Source: an uncultured bacterium
GTDB lineage: Bacteria > Desulfobacterota > Binatia > HRBIN30 > CADEER01
Direction of reading: 5' to 3'
DNA: 38,641 bases
NCBI GenBank assembly: GCA_902826395.1
Contig: CADEER010000033.1
Location: 1 to 38,641, forward strand
Notes under the pieces: generated by a model
What the model saw: the letters and a program-made list of their open reading frames with translations, nothing else
What the model was told of the DNA's origin: nothing
Database searches by the model: none
Part shown: positions 1-8,637 of the stretch, in pieces
Position numbering within the stretch: the first letter of the stretch is position 1
How the letters are laid out: every line of letters begins with the position of its first letter
Position numbers and translations under genes: made by a program

Positions 1-1
1 C

Positions 2-64
2 GCCCTGACACTGCTCGTACTGCCGGCCCTTTACCGCCTCTTCTTCCGGGCCACAGATCCCTAG
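2..64 (+). CDS. C-terminal end of an RND-family efflux transporter (partial)
   Basis: Only the last 20 codons are in the window, read in frame 2 to a TAG stop at 62-64. The peptide contains LTLLVLPALYRLFF followed by a short polar tail. This resembles the last transmembrane helix and cytoplasmic end of heavy-metal or multidrug RND pumps of the CusA/CzcA/AcrB type, where a similar LPALY motif closes the protein. In that family the protein is a proton-driven inner-membrane exporter. The call rests on a very short stretch, and another polytopic membrane protein is possible. The stop is 28 bases from the convergent membrane-protein gene. Confidence 0.5.
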   Translation, partial: ALTLLVLPALYRLFFRATDP

Positions 65-91
65 CAGCCCATTGAAAACAGGCGCGACAGC

Positions 92-793
92 TCACCGCAC
101 CGGCGTCGCGCGACCGGTGCGGATGCGCTGCGCGCGCCGGCGCACCTGCGTCGGACGGCTCGGCTGTGGGCGGCGGCTCTCGCTGTAGTGCACCAGCGCG
201 GCGATGATGCCGCCGCCGCAGGCGAGCGCCATGTCCCACTGTGCGTCCCAGACGTCGCCCTGGGTACCGAGGAAGGCCGTCCCCGCCTCGGGATCGCTGA
301 TGATCGCGGCCCACCACTCGACCACTTCGTAGGTCACGCTCGCTAGTGCCACCAGGGCGACACTGATCAGCGCCGTCGGGAACGGCCCGACGGCGGCCGG
401 CCGGCGGATCGTCAGCTCGCGCATCGGGCGGCACAGCAACAGACCGAACATGAAATGCACGACGCGATCGTAGTGGTTGCGCTCGAGGCCCAGCGCATCG
501 CGCGCCCAGTAGCCGATCGGTACTTCCGAGTACGTGTAATAGCTGCCGACGGTGTGCATCAGCAGGAATGCAGTCAGCAGAACGTAGGACCGGTCGGAGA
601 GTGGAAAGCGGCGATAGGTGGCGACGGCCGCCGGCACCGCGATCATGGTCAATCCGTTCTCGAGCAGCCAGGCATCGCGGTAGCGCGGCGAGATCGCCAC
701 CGCGATCCAGACCACGCTGAACACGACGAGGCAGACGATCGGCACCGCGTCCGATCGCCCCTTGCGCAGCTCGTGTACACGGCGTCCGGCCAT
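92..793 (-). CDS. YjdF/DUF2238 family inner-membrane protein
   Basis: The product is 233 aa from the ATG at 793; an in-frame GTG at 808 would add five residues and is less likely. It has about six hydrophobic segments. It carries the hallmarks of the DUF2238 (E. coli YjdF) family: an NHYDRVVHF stretch at about residues 106-114, an EVVEWW segment, and the FLGTQGDVWDAQWDM motif before the last helix. His, Asp, Arg and Glu residues in these motifs lie near membrane boundaries, but the biochemical function of the family is unknown. The C-terminus is very Arg-rich (about 30 residues), probably cytoplasmic. It is convergent with the RND fragment, so it stands as a single gene. Confidence 0.85.
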   Translation of the reverse strand: MAGRRVHELRKGRSDAVPIVCLVVFSVVWIAVAISPRYRDAWLLENGLTMIAVPAAVATYRRFPLSDRSYVLLTAFLLMHTVGSYYTYSEVPIGYWARDALGLERNHYDRVVHFMFGLLLCRPMRELTIRRPAAVGPFPTALISVALVALASVTYEVVEWWAAIISDPEAGTAFLGTQGDVWDAQWDMALACGGGIIAALVHYSESRRPQPSRPTQVRRRAQRIRTGRATPVR

Positions 794-1048
794 GCGCGCT
801 GCGCTCACGCCGCCGCCCGGCGATGCAAGGCCGCTCTCGACGCGCGCATCCGGATCGACATCGCGCGCACCATGTCACACGCGTCGAAGCGCTCACAAGT
901 CGTCTACAGGTGCTCGCCGAGCAACCCACCGTGCGTCGCGGTGCGAACCGCTGGCAGCGCATCACCCCCATCGGTAGTCGCCGATCTCGCCCTTTGACGG
1001 CCGACGATCTTTACTTCCAATCGCCGCTCCACTATCCGGTTCAGCTCG

Positions 1049-3082
1049 ATGGGGCTGGGCGACGCCACGGGCGGCGATAGTCATGTGAATCGCACTCCCC
1101 GCCGCAATGCGGAGCTGCGGGGGTTCGCGCGTTGCGCCGTCGGCGCCATCGCAATCGCGCTCTCGTCGTGCACGTCGGGGCGGATCGGCTTGGACCCCGT
1201 CGACCCGTCGGTCGCCTATCGCCAGAACACCGCGACTGCTCTCAATAGCTCGACGCTGAGCAATGCTACTTCGATCACGTTGCGGCGACTGGCGCTGCAG
1301 GAAACCTACGACAAAGACGATCAACGCGCTTCGTGCATCGCTCAAATGCACGCCATGGTGGCGAACGGAACAGGGGGGCGCGATGAGCTGTTCGCACTAG
1401 CCGAGCTGAGCTACATGCACGGCCGGGCGCTGGACGGTAAGAAGCGGTCGCGGCCCCGTCCGACGGCCGCGGGCAAGCTGAAACAGCGCTCGCTGAGCCG
1501 CGATCAATCGGCGGCCGCTCTGGCGGACGAGGCGCGGCCGCACTTTCTCGCCGCCGCCGTCTATGCATACGCGTTCCTCTTCCCCGAGATCCGCGACCAA
1601 CACGTCGCGCCGCTCGACGGCCGCTTCCGGGTCGCCGCCGACCTATATGCCTCTGGACTGGCACATGCGTTCGCCGACACGGAGCCGGGCGCGATGGTCA
1701 TCGCGGGCGGTGTGCATACCCTGCCGTTCGGGTCGATCTCGATCGCGTTCGACCCCAACGAGCTGCAGTGGGGGCTGCGAACTCTGACGGACTTCCGCTG
1801 GTCGGGATCCTTCAGTCTCGCCGGGTTGCGCAACCACTACCTGAAGCCGGGCATCGGCGTCCCGGTCGCGGCGCGCACCCGGCTCCCCGACGGCGAGACC
1901 GATTTCGTCGCATCGACGGCGTGGGTGGCGGCGACGGTGCTGGTGCGGATACCGGAGCCGCGCCGGCAATTGCGCGGCAACGAGCTGAGCGGGACGCTGG
2001 AGGTCCAGACGGCGGATGAAGACCACTCGATCGACATCGCGAGTCGCCAGGTGCCGCTGCGCAGCGACTCCTCGGCCGCTCTTGCTGCGACTCTCGAAGA
2101 GTCGCGTTTCTGGGAAAGCGAGTTGGCGCGATTCCTCGGTCGCGCCCTTCTGACCCGCGGCGACAGCGCCCTCAGCGCTCAGGAGCCCTATGTCGGGAAC
2201 AAGATCCCGGCAGTGTTCGTGCATGGCACCGATTCGAGTCCGGCGACCTGGGCGAACATGATCAACGATCTGCAGTACGACGAAACGATCCGCGACCGTT
2301 ACCACTTCTGGTTCTTCCGCTACGATTCCGGCAGTCCGATCATGTACTCGTCGATGCTGCTGCGGCGCGCCCTCAGCAAGGCGGTGAGCGAGCTCTCCGT
2401 CGATCATCCGGAGAACTGTTTGAACGACATGATCGTGCTCGGGCACAGCCAGGGCGGGCTGCTGACAAAATTGACCGCGGTGGAGACCGGCAACGCTCTG
2501 TGGGACGCCTACTACCGCACGCCGTTCGACGAGGTACACCTGCGCCCCAAGGCGCGCGCCTTGTTCGAGGAGATGGCGTTCCTCGAGCCACTGCCGTACG
2601 TCGACCGCCTCGTCTTCATCGCCACACCGCACCGTGGCAGCTATCTCGCCAGCTCGCGAATCGTGCAGCGCCTCGCATCACGGCTCATTCGGCTGCCAGG
2701 TGACGTGCTCGAGATCAGCACCGACATCACCGGCCTCGGGAAGTACTCGCGACCGGGCTTGGTGGCGAACCGAATGCCGACCAGTATCGACAACATGTCG
2801 CCGGGCAATCCGTTCATCCAGGCCGTTTCCGAGCTCGACGTAGCGGCGGACGTACCCTACCACTCGATCATCCCGCTCTATCCGGGCGACTCTCGCGAGG
2901 ACGGCGGCGACGGCGTCGTCAAGTTCGCCAGCGCCCACATCGACAATGCCGCCTCCGAGCTCGTCATCCCCGGCGGACACACGACGCTCTCCGATCCGCG
3001 CACGATCGAAGAGGTGCGGCGCATCCTCACGCTGCACGCCGCCGCGGCGCAGTGCCCACCGCCGGGCAGCGACGGCCAGTGA
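1049..3082 (+). CDS. Lipoprotein alpha/beta hydrolase (lipase/esterase-like)
   Basis: The product is 677 aa, a predicted exported lipoprotein: a basic n-region, a hydrophobic stretch (AVGAIAIAL) and a lipobox LSSC with the acylated Cys at residue 41. The N-terminal half (about 50-330) is a helical and beta-rich region I do not recognise. From about residue 390 it is an alpha/beta hydrolase: the HGTDSSPATW strand, the nucleophile elbow GHSQGG with Ser467, a likely catalytic Asp in GDGVV and a His in GGHTTL near the C-terminus. Lipases and esterases of this type act on acyl or phospholipid-like esters, but the substrate here is unknown. A GTG at 1085 is an alternative start giving a more usual signal-peptide length. 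The gene stands alone and converges with the Cys-rich protein gene 21 bases downstream. Confidence 0.8.
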   Translation: MGLGDATGGDSHVNRTPRRNAELRGFARCAVGAIAIALSSCTSGRIGLDPVDPSVAYRQNTATALNSSTLSNATSITLRRLALQETYDKDDQRASCIAQMHAMVANGTGGRDELFALAELSYMHGRALDGKKRSRPRPTAAGKLKQRSLSRDQSAAALADEARPHFLAAAVYAYAFLFPEIRDQHVAPLDGRFRVAADLYASGLAHAFADTEPGAMVIAGGVHTLPFGSISIAFDPNELQWGLRTLTDFRWSGSFSLAGLRNHYLKPGIGVPVAARTRLPDGETDFVASTAWVAATVLVRIPEPRRQLRGNELSGTLEVQTADEDHSIDIASRQVPLRSDSSAALAATLEESRFWESELARFLGRALLTRGDSALSAQEPYVGNKIPAVFVHGTDSSPATWANMINDLQYDETIRDRYHFWFFRYDSGSPIMYSSMLLRRALSKAVSELSVDHPENCLNDMIVLGHSQGGLLTKLTAVETGNALWDAYYRTPFDEVHLRPKARALFEEMAFLEPLPYVDRLVFIATPHRGSYLASSRIVQRLASRLIRLPGDVLEISTDITGLGKYSRPGLVANRMPTSIDNMSPGNPFIQAVSELDVAADVPYHSIIPLYPGDSREDGGDGVVKFASAHIDNAASELVIPGGHTTLSDPRTIEEVRRILTLHAAAAQCPPPGSDGQ

Positions 3083-3103
3083 CCGCCGCCGCCCGCGGGG
3101 AGC

Positions 3104-4570
3104 TCATTGACCGCCGGTGGCTTTCAGACGGTTGAACTTTCGCGACTTCAGAGTGTCCCAGGTTGCCGACCAGCACATGCCGTTGCTCGCCTTGAGCTGC
3201 ATGGTGAGGGGCGCCGCGAGAAAGTCGAGGCGATCCCACCCGATGTTGGCGCCCCTGCCCTTGGCAGTAATGTTGCCGCCGCCGCGCAACTTCAGGAGAT
3301 AGAGGCCGTCGGGATCCAGCTCCGGATCCTTGAACGAGAAGCCCGACGCCGAGCTCCGCCAGCACGCCTTCTCTCCACAGTTGCCGCCTGCTCCGGCCCG
3401 CCCCTGATAGCGCAAGCGCGGCTGCGACGGCGGGAAGTCGCCTATCTGATAGAGACACAGCTCGTAGTCGGTGTCATCGCTGGGGTCTCCTAGATCGGCC
3501 AGGTCCGTCGGACCCGCCCATTTGAAAGTCAGTCGGTCGTATTCCGGATCGCCCTCGCGACGCGACAGTTGCAACTTGGCCGACGGTTCCGCGGGCGTCG
3601 CACAGATCGACGAAACCTGCTCGACGCAGGAAGGGCCGCCGCAGCACGAGGAGCAATCGACGTTCTGACATCCACCTGCGCCGTCGCACTCGTCGATGGT
3701 GCAGAGATCGGCGTCGGTGTTGCAGCCGGTACCGGTCGGCGCGAAGCTGTCGCCTGGAACGCAACTGCCGGCAGCGCACTGGTCGCCGATCGTGCAAGCG
3801 TTGTAGTCGTCGCACGGCGCGGTGTTCGGCGCCGCCACGCACTCGCCGGCACCGTCGCACGTGTCGTCGGTGCAAACGTTGAAGTCGAGCTCACATGTAG
3901 TACCTGCCGGCAGGTCCGGATGTGTGCAGTTGCCAGCAGCGTCGCAGACGTCGTTGGTGCAGCCGTTGAAATCGCTTTCACAGCGCACGCCCGGGGGACC
4001 CGGATCGCCGACGCAGGTTCCTGCGCCGTCGCAGCCGTTGTCGTTGCAGTCTGTGTCGGGGCCGAAGCAGAACTCGTTCACTGCATCGAACTCGCAGGTC
4101 GGCGCGCAGCAGTCGTGGGTGTTGAGATTGCCGTCGTCGCAATCCTCGGCGGCGTCGAGCTCTCCGTTTGCGCATAGGCCGGCGGAGAACGGACCCGTCA
4201 CGGGAATCACTCCCGTACAACTGAAAGTCCCACCGAAGCCTGTCCCCGCCGGTGGTGCCGTCCCACTGATCGAGAGACTCGGGCAAAAGAACGGGTTGGA
4301 GGAGCCACTGGCGCTGAAGACGCCGCTCATCGGATCGATCGTTCCGCTGAGATTGATCGGTAGCGAGCAATCGTTGCCGGTTACGGTCAGCGCGCTCCCG
4401 ATCTGCACCACGTCGACGATGCACGACAGGTCCGGATTGAAATACGGCGAGGTCGCTGCGTTGACGCGCCACGGGCCGTTCAAATCCACGTCGGCCGCCG
4501 CAGGTGCGGATGCCGCGCATACCGCGACGATCATCGCCTTCCACGCGTGCGAAGCTCTCCTGCAAAGCAT
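3104..4570 (-). CDS. Secreted Cys-rich protein with CDDGN segments and an uncharacterised C-terminal domain
   Basis: The product is 488 aa from the ATG at 4570, chosen because a strong GAAGGGAGGG Shine-Dalgarno sits about 8 bases upstream; a start at 4612 lacks one. It has a signal peptide ending near APAAADV. Residues about 20-140 look like a beta-rich domain. Next comes a Cys-rich block of spaced units: ELDAAEDCDDGN, NTHDCCAPTC, then several repeats of the form C-x-D-x-N-x-C-T-x-D-x-C-D-G-A-G-x-C. These match the Myxococcus Cys-rich repeat/DUF4215 style. They are rich in Asp and Asn and could bind calcium, which is inference. The last about 165 residues form a distinct domain containing KWAGPTDLADLGDP, a YELCLYQ strand, an EKACW motif and a final MCWSATW. 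I do not know its function. The protein is probably exported to the surface or medium. Confidence 0.8.
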   Translation of the reverse strand: MLCRRASHAWKAMIVAVCAASAPAAADVDLNGPWRVNAATSPYFNPDLSCIVDVVQIGSALTVTGNDCSLPINLSGTIDPMSGVFSASGSSNPFFCPSLSISGTAPPAGTGFGGTFSCTGVIPVTGPFSAGLCANGELDAAEDCDDGNLNTHDCCAPTCEFDAVNEFCFGPDTDCNDNGCDGAGTCVGDPGPPGVRCESDFNGCTNDVCDAAGNCTHPDLPAGTTCELDFNVCTDDTCDGAGECVAAPNTAPCDDYNACTIGDQCAAGSCVPGDSFAPTGTGCNTDADLCTIDECDGAGGCQNVDCSSCCGGPSCVEQVSSICATPAEPSAKLQLSRREGDPEYDRLTFKWAGPTDLADLGDPSDDTDYELCLYQIGDFPPSQPRLRYQGRAGAGGNCGEKACWRSSASGFSFKDPELDPDGLYLLKLRGGGNITAKGRGANIGWDRLDFLAAPLTMQLKASNGMCWSATWDTLKSRKFNRLKATGGQ

Positions 4571-4759
4571 CGCGAGCCCTCCCTTCGTCTCGAGCCGGAC
4601 GGGAAGGAACAACCTAGTCTACCAGCTCCCCCTTCGTCGCGTCGTTGCGACTTGGAGGATGCTATGGCCCGCGTTCCGTGTAAGTCAACGTCGGAGACCC
4701 CAGTCGAGCGCTGTCGGGGGGAGAACGGCGGTTCAGTGCGTGCCGGAGCGCCGATCCAA

Positions 4760-7216
4760 TCAACCTGCACTCTGGAGTCGCGACAGGCGTTGATCGGCCG
4801 CCCGCCGACCGGGGTCGTCGCCGATCGCTTCGTACAGCGTCATCGCCTCGCGATAGGTGTCGCGTGCCGCTTCGACGCGCTCCAGCGACAGCGCCAGATC
4901 GCCGGCGCTGAGCAGCATGCCGGCGCGAGTCGTCGGATCGGCGACATCGCGGCTGACGCGGCGTGCCTCGTCGAGCCGGCTGCCCGCCGTCGCCTCGTTG
5001 CCCGCCTCGTGCGCGATGATCGCGATTTCGCGCAATGCCGCCAACTGCCCCGTCGCCTCATTGACGCGACCGAAGAGGTCGCGTGCCAGCTCGTAGTGAC
5101 GGATCGCCTCCTCGCGATCGCCGACCTTCAGCCAGTGGTTGCCGAGGCCGAAGTGCGCGCGCGCCTGACCGCCGACGTCATCGAGCGCATCGTACATCTC
5201 GAGGCTGCGGAGAAAGCCTTCACGCGCCTGGCGCTGGTTGCCGTGCGTCACTTGGGTCGAGCCGAATCGCAGCGCGGCGAGCGCTTGGCCGGGCCGATCG
5301 CCGACACTCTCGAACAATCGCTCGGCCTGGCGGAAGGCCGCGGTCGCCTCCTCGTAGCGCTCCAGTGCTTCGTCGATCGCGCCCATGTTCAGCAGCATCG
5401 CCGCCTGCCCGGCCGTGTCATCGAGCTCTCGATAGAGCGCGAAGGCGTCATAATACCGCCCATAGGCACGCCGCCGGCGGCCCATCCGCGAGTCGATGTC
5501 GCCCATGGCCAGCAACGTTCCGAGCTGGCCTTCGGCATCGCGCAGCGTCTGGTAGCCGGCGTGGGCACGGCGGAACCATTCATACGCTCCCTCGAGATCC
5601 TTGGCGTCGCGGTCCAGCGCCGCCAGCGCCAGCAACGCCGTCACCTCGCCCGCGGTGTCGCCGACGCGCTCGTAGTTCGCCAGCAGCTTCATCTGCGTGT
5701 CGCGCAGCCGTGGATGGTCGTCGAGCCGCGTGGAGAGACCGACGATTTCCTCGAGGACTTCGCGACCGCGCTCGTCATCGAAGCCGCGCAAGTCGTCGTA
5801 CAATCGTTCCGCCGCCGCCAACTGCTCGGCCGTCGTCCCGTACTGGCGCTCCAGAGCCAAGAGCTCTTCGAGCGCTCGCACCTGACCTTTCGGATCGATG
5901 ATCTCTTTCGACGCTCCGTATGCGGCCTCGAGCTTGGCGCGTGCGCCGCCTACATTCTCACGCTGCAGCAGAGTGCGCGCGTCGATGAGATGCTCGGCAG
6001 CCTCGGCGCGCCCGAGTCGCATCGCCTCGTCCTCGATCTTGGCCGCTTCCGTCACAACCGCTTTGCTGCTGCTGCTCGCCCCCGGAAAGACAGCGCGACC
6101 GACCTCGTGGAAGATCATGCCGACACCAACCGCCAGTGCCAACAACACCACGGGAGCCGAGATTCCGATCTGCTGCGCGGCCACCATTCCCGTCACCGCA
6201 CCGAACAAGCCAATACCGAGATGCAGTAGGGTCGCCGCCGAGACTGCGCCGCCGAGCGCCTGGGCGAGGTCCTCGAGCGGTCCGCCCTCGCTGGCGAGTT
6301 GCGGCCCGAGAAGAACAAGGCCGCCGACGACCAGCAGGCCGATCCCGATCAACGTGGTCAGCGATGAGCTCTGAGGTCCGGAGCCGAGGTCGCCATCGCT
6401 TCTCAGCCGTCGCGCCGAGCCCGTGCGGCTCGGCACCTGCGCACCGCGAGGACCACCGCCCAGTTTCTGGCGCTCACGCAGACAGATGCGCTGCATGACG
6501 AACGGCGGGTAGCGGCGCGAGTCGCTGACCGCGTCGGGCAGCGCCACGTCGATCTGATCGACATCGCGGCTGACGTGATCCCCGAACAAGCGTGCCGCCA
6601 ACTCGAGCTGCTCGTCGGCGGATTCCGGCGCCGTGGTCAGCGACAGCATTCCCTGGCGATAGGCGGTGTGCGCCATGCCGAGGGTGTCATCGAGCTGCGC
6701 GAAGAGAGTGTTGGCGGCCTGGATTCGTTCGATCGCGGTGTCCTGCCGACCGAGCTTGACGAAGGCATCCGCTTCGCTCAGCAGAGCGTCGGCCGCCTGC
6801 CTCGGCTCGCCTTTCCGCTGGAATAGATCGGCGGCCTCGCGATACAGGCGCGCCGCCCCCTCCATCCGGCGCAGTCGGCCTTCGAGGTTGCCCAGCGCGA
6901 TGATTACGTTCGCCGCGGCGACTCCGTCGCCACCCATTTCGAACAGAAATCGCGCCCGCGTATATGCCTCGCGCGCCGGGTCGTTCGCCGACACCCGCTC
7001 GTGCAACCGAGCCAACTCGCAGAGCGCCTCAGCCTCGGCGAGAGTGTCGCCCTCCAGCTCCGCGGCCTGGCGCGACGCTTCGAGCGTTGCGATGCGCTGC
7101 TCGACATCCGCGTTCGGCGGCCGGCGCACCTGAACCAACGGCTCATTGTCGCCGACCTCAGCGCCCAGCTCGTCGTCGCGCAGCTCTGGCGATTCTTCAG
7201 CGCCGTCGCCTGGCAT
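4760..7216 (-). CDS. TPR protein with a central membrane-spanning region
   Basis: The product is 818 aa from the ATG at 7216, supported by a GGAG 8 bases upstream; the frame stays open to 7315 without such a site. Residues about 30-210 and about 390-810 are helical repeats of tetratricopeptide type: units of about 40 residues with A-x-x-x-Y/F-x-x-A patterns and GD-x-x-G-x-A turns. Between them lie a low-complexity linker and about three hydrophobic helices (roughly 286-304, 318-346 and 352-372). The repeats would therefore face one or both sides of a membrane. Similar C-terminal repeats occur in bacterial tetratricopeptide and LGN-like scaffolds. No catalytic domain is visible, so a scaffold role is inferred. 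The gene is monocistronic and divergent from pssA across a 450-base gap. Confidence 0.8.
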   Translation of the reverse strand: MPGDGAEESPELRDDELGAEVGDNEPLVQVRRPPNADVEQRIATLEASRQAAELEGDTLAEAEALCELARLHERVSANDPAREAYTRARFLFEMGGDGVAAANVIIALGNLEGRLRRMEGAARLYREAADLFQRKGEPRQAADALLSEADAFVKLGRQDTAIERIQAANTLFAQLDDTLGMAHTAYRQGMLSLTTAPESADEQLELAARLFGDHVSRDVDQIDVALPDAVSDSRRYPPFVMQRICLRERQKLGGGPRGAQVPSRTGSARRLRSDGDLGSGPQSSSLTTLIGIGLLVVGGLVLLGPQLASEGGPLEDLAQALGGAVSAATLLHLGIGLFGAVTGMVAAQQIGISAPVVLLALAVGVGMIFHEVGRAVFPGASSSSKAVVTEAAKIEDEAMRLGRAEAAEHLIDARTLLQRENVGGARAKLEAAYGASKEIIDPKGQVRALEELLALERQYGTTAEQLAAAERLYDDLRGFDDERGREVLEEIVGLSTRLDDHPRLRDTQMKLLANYERVGDTAGEVTALLALAALDRDAKDLEGAYEWFRRAHAGYQTLRDAEGQLGTLLAMGDIDSRMGRRRRAYGRYYDAFALYRELDDTAGQAAMLLNMGAIDEALERYEEATAAFRQAERLFESVGDRPGQALAALRFGSTQVTHGNQRQAREGFLRSLEMYDALDDVGGQARAHFGLGNHWLKVGDREEAIRHYELARDLFGRVNEATGQLAALREIAIIAHEAGNEATAGSRLDEARRVSRDVADPTTRAGMLLSAGDLALSLERVEAARDTYREAMTLYEAIGDDPGRRAADQRLSRLQSAG

Positions 7217-7666
7217 GCAGGAATCTCCACTCGATCGAGTCCCGTGCGGCCCCGTCCCGCATGCCGCACGCCGCCCGCGCGCGGCTCTGGTTCCGCTCGC
7301 AATACGAGGACTCAACTATCGAATGTTCAATCACTTTTCCGCAGTCCCACAGACGCTGCCGAAGCGACTCGTGTCACCCGCCGCGAGAGCCGCTCCCAAG
7401 GTGCCGAGGGTACCGGCGACACGCTTTGCTGTCCATCACGTATTTTGGGCTTCACCCGAGCCAGATTGTGAGGTTACGTGCAGCAGTCCGTCGAGAAGCG
7501 TGCGCCGTGGCGACGGTCAGCGGTGCTTGTCAGGTCAGGGAGCAGCACCGAACCAGAGTCCCAACTTCCGTCGAGGATTGGCTGAAGCCGACCGTCCGGA
7601 AGGAGCCGTTCGGAGCAGGTGCCCGCCATTCGACGGGCTGCTAGGCTAGCCCGCCATCGGTGCCCC
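7217..7666. other. Divergent intergenic region between the TPR gene and pssA
   Basis: This 450-base stretch separates two divergent starts and must hold both promoters. I see no convincing gene: frames here lack family-like sequence. The only structure I notice is a hairpin at about 7519-7549 with CGGTGCT and AGCACCG arms enclosing a CAGGTCAGG loop. Its sequence faintly recalls SRP RNA but lacks the required tetraloop. Confidence 0.5.
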
Positions 7667-8272
7667 ATGACGCGCGATTCCAGCCCGCCTCGACACTTCT
7701 CCCTGTTGCGCGACTTCCATCTCGCGGACTTCCTGACCATCGCCAACGGTGTCTGCGGTGTTCTGGCCATCTTCTCGGCGATCCGATCAGTAGAAGCGAG
7801 CGAGCCGTTGCGCCTTTACGTCGCGGGAGCATTGATCCCGTTGGCGTTTGTGTTCGACGTCCTCGACGGGCGCGTTGCCCGCTGGCGCCATCGCGCGTCG
7901 CCGATGGGCCGCGAGCTCGATTCGCTGGCAGACGTGATTTCCTTCGGCGTAGCCCCGGCGGCGATCGCCTACGCAGCTGGCCTGCGCACCCCCCTCGACC
8001 AGGCGGCGTTGACCTACTTCGTGGTCTGCGGCCTCAGTCGACTGGCGCGCTACAACGTCACCGCAGAGCAACTCGCCGACGATTCGGGCAAGGTCTCTCA
8101 CTTCGAGGGAACCCCGATCCCGACCAGCGTCGTACCGCTCGCGATTCTCTTGCTGCTCTGGCATTTCGATGCCCTCGGGCTCATCGGCGCACACTTCCAC
8201 GCCGCCAGCGCGTTGTTCGTGCTGTCGGGGACGCTGATGATCTCCAAGACCCTCAAGATTCCCAAGCCCTGA
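7667..8272 (+). CDS. pssA: CDP-diacylglycerol--serine O-phosphatidyltransferase
   Basis: The product is 201 aa, starting at the ATG at 7667 (MTRDSS...). It condenses CDP-diacylglycerol with serine to phosphatidylserine, the precursor of phosphatidylethanolamine, at the inner membrane. The CDP-alcohol phosphotransferase motif D-G-x2-A-R-x8-G-x3-D-x3-D is complete: D67, G68, A71, R72, G81, D85 and D89. Several hydrophobic helices follow, and the sequence GTPIPTS between helices is typical of the PssA branch. The length is at the short end for type II bacterial PssA proteins. No phosphatidylserine decarboxylase is next to it, although psd and pssA are paired in many genomes. A small membrane-protein gene lies 112 bases downstream. 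Confidence 0.88.
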   Translation: MTRDSSPPRHFSLLRDFHLADFLTIANGVCGVLAIFSAIRSVEASEPLRLYVAGALIPLAFVFDVLDGRVARWRHRASPMGRELDSLADVISFGVAPAAIAYAAGLRTPLDQAALTYFVVCGLSRLARYNVTAEQLADDSGKVSHFEGTPIPTSVVPLAILLLLWHFDALGLIGAHFHAASALFVLSGTLMISKTLKIPKP

Positions 8273-8384
8273 CCGCCGATCGCCGGCGCGACACGGCTTG
8301 AAAATCGCAATTGCCTGTGGCGTCATCGGCGGCTGCCAACACGGCCCGCGGGCAGCCACACGCAACACAGGAGGACAGGACGAC

Positions 8385-8627
8385 ATGCAGACCAAAGTGA
8401 CCAACCGAGGCATCGATTCGAGCACTCCGGAGATGAAGGAGAAGTCGCGGCATCTGGCGCGCACCGTGGGCATCGGTGTCGTCGCTGGCCTGGTCGGTGG
8501 CCTGCTGATCGCGTTCTGGATCGCCGGCTCCGATTGGACCGGAACGATGATAGCCACCGCACTGGCGGTGATGGGCGCCGCCGCGACCATCGGCGGTCTG
8601 ATGGCCGCCAACTTCGCACCCGAGTGA
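8385..8627 (+). CDS. Small two-helix membrane protein
   Basis: The product is 80 aa from the ATG at 8385, preceded by a full AGGAGG at 8369-8374. The first 25 residues are polar and charged. Two hydrophobic helices follow (about 28-47 and 53-74), rich in Gly, Ala and Val, with a short charged turn (GSDWTG) between them. I do not recognise the family. The frame extends upstream to 8298, but the Shine-Dalgarno makes the internal ATG the better start. It follows pssA on the same strand, so cotranscription is possible, though the 112-base gap could hold its own promoter. It ends 10 bases before the convergent kinase gene. Confidence 0.65.
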   Translation: MQTKVTNRGIDSSTPEMKEKSRHLARTVGIGVVAGLVGGLLIAFWIAGSDWTGTMIATALAVMGAAATIGGLMAANFAPE

Positions 8628-8637
8628 ATCGCCCCGC

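Noticed and set aside
1643..2632. Minus-strand 329-codon frame inside the lipoprotein hydrolase
   Set aside because: The plus frame has lipobox and catalytic motifs; the minus frame has none.
4547..6229. A 560-codon plus-strand open frame across the TPR gene
   Set aside because: It has no domain sequence and is opposite a well-supported coding frame.
7519..7549. Hairpin with a CAGGTCAGG loop that resembles the SRP (4.5S) RNA domain, and a nearby GTCCGGAAGGA
   Set aside because: The GGAA tetraloop and the AGCAG partner do not occur together at either place, so the SRP signature is incomplete.
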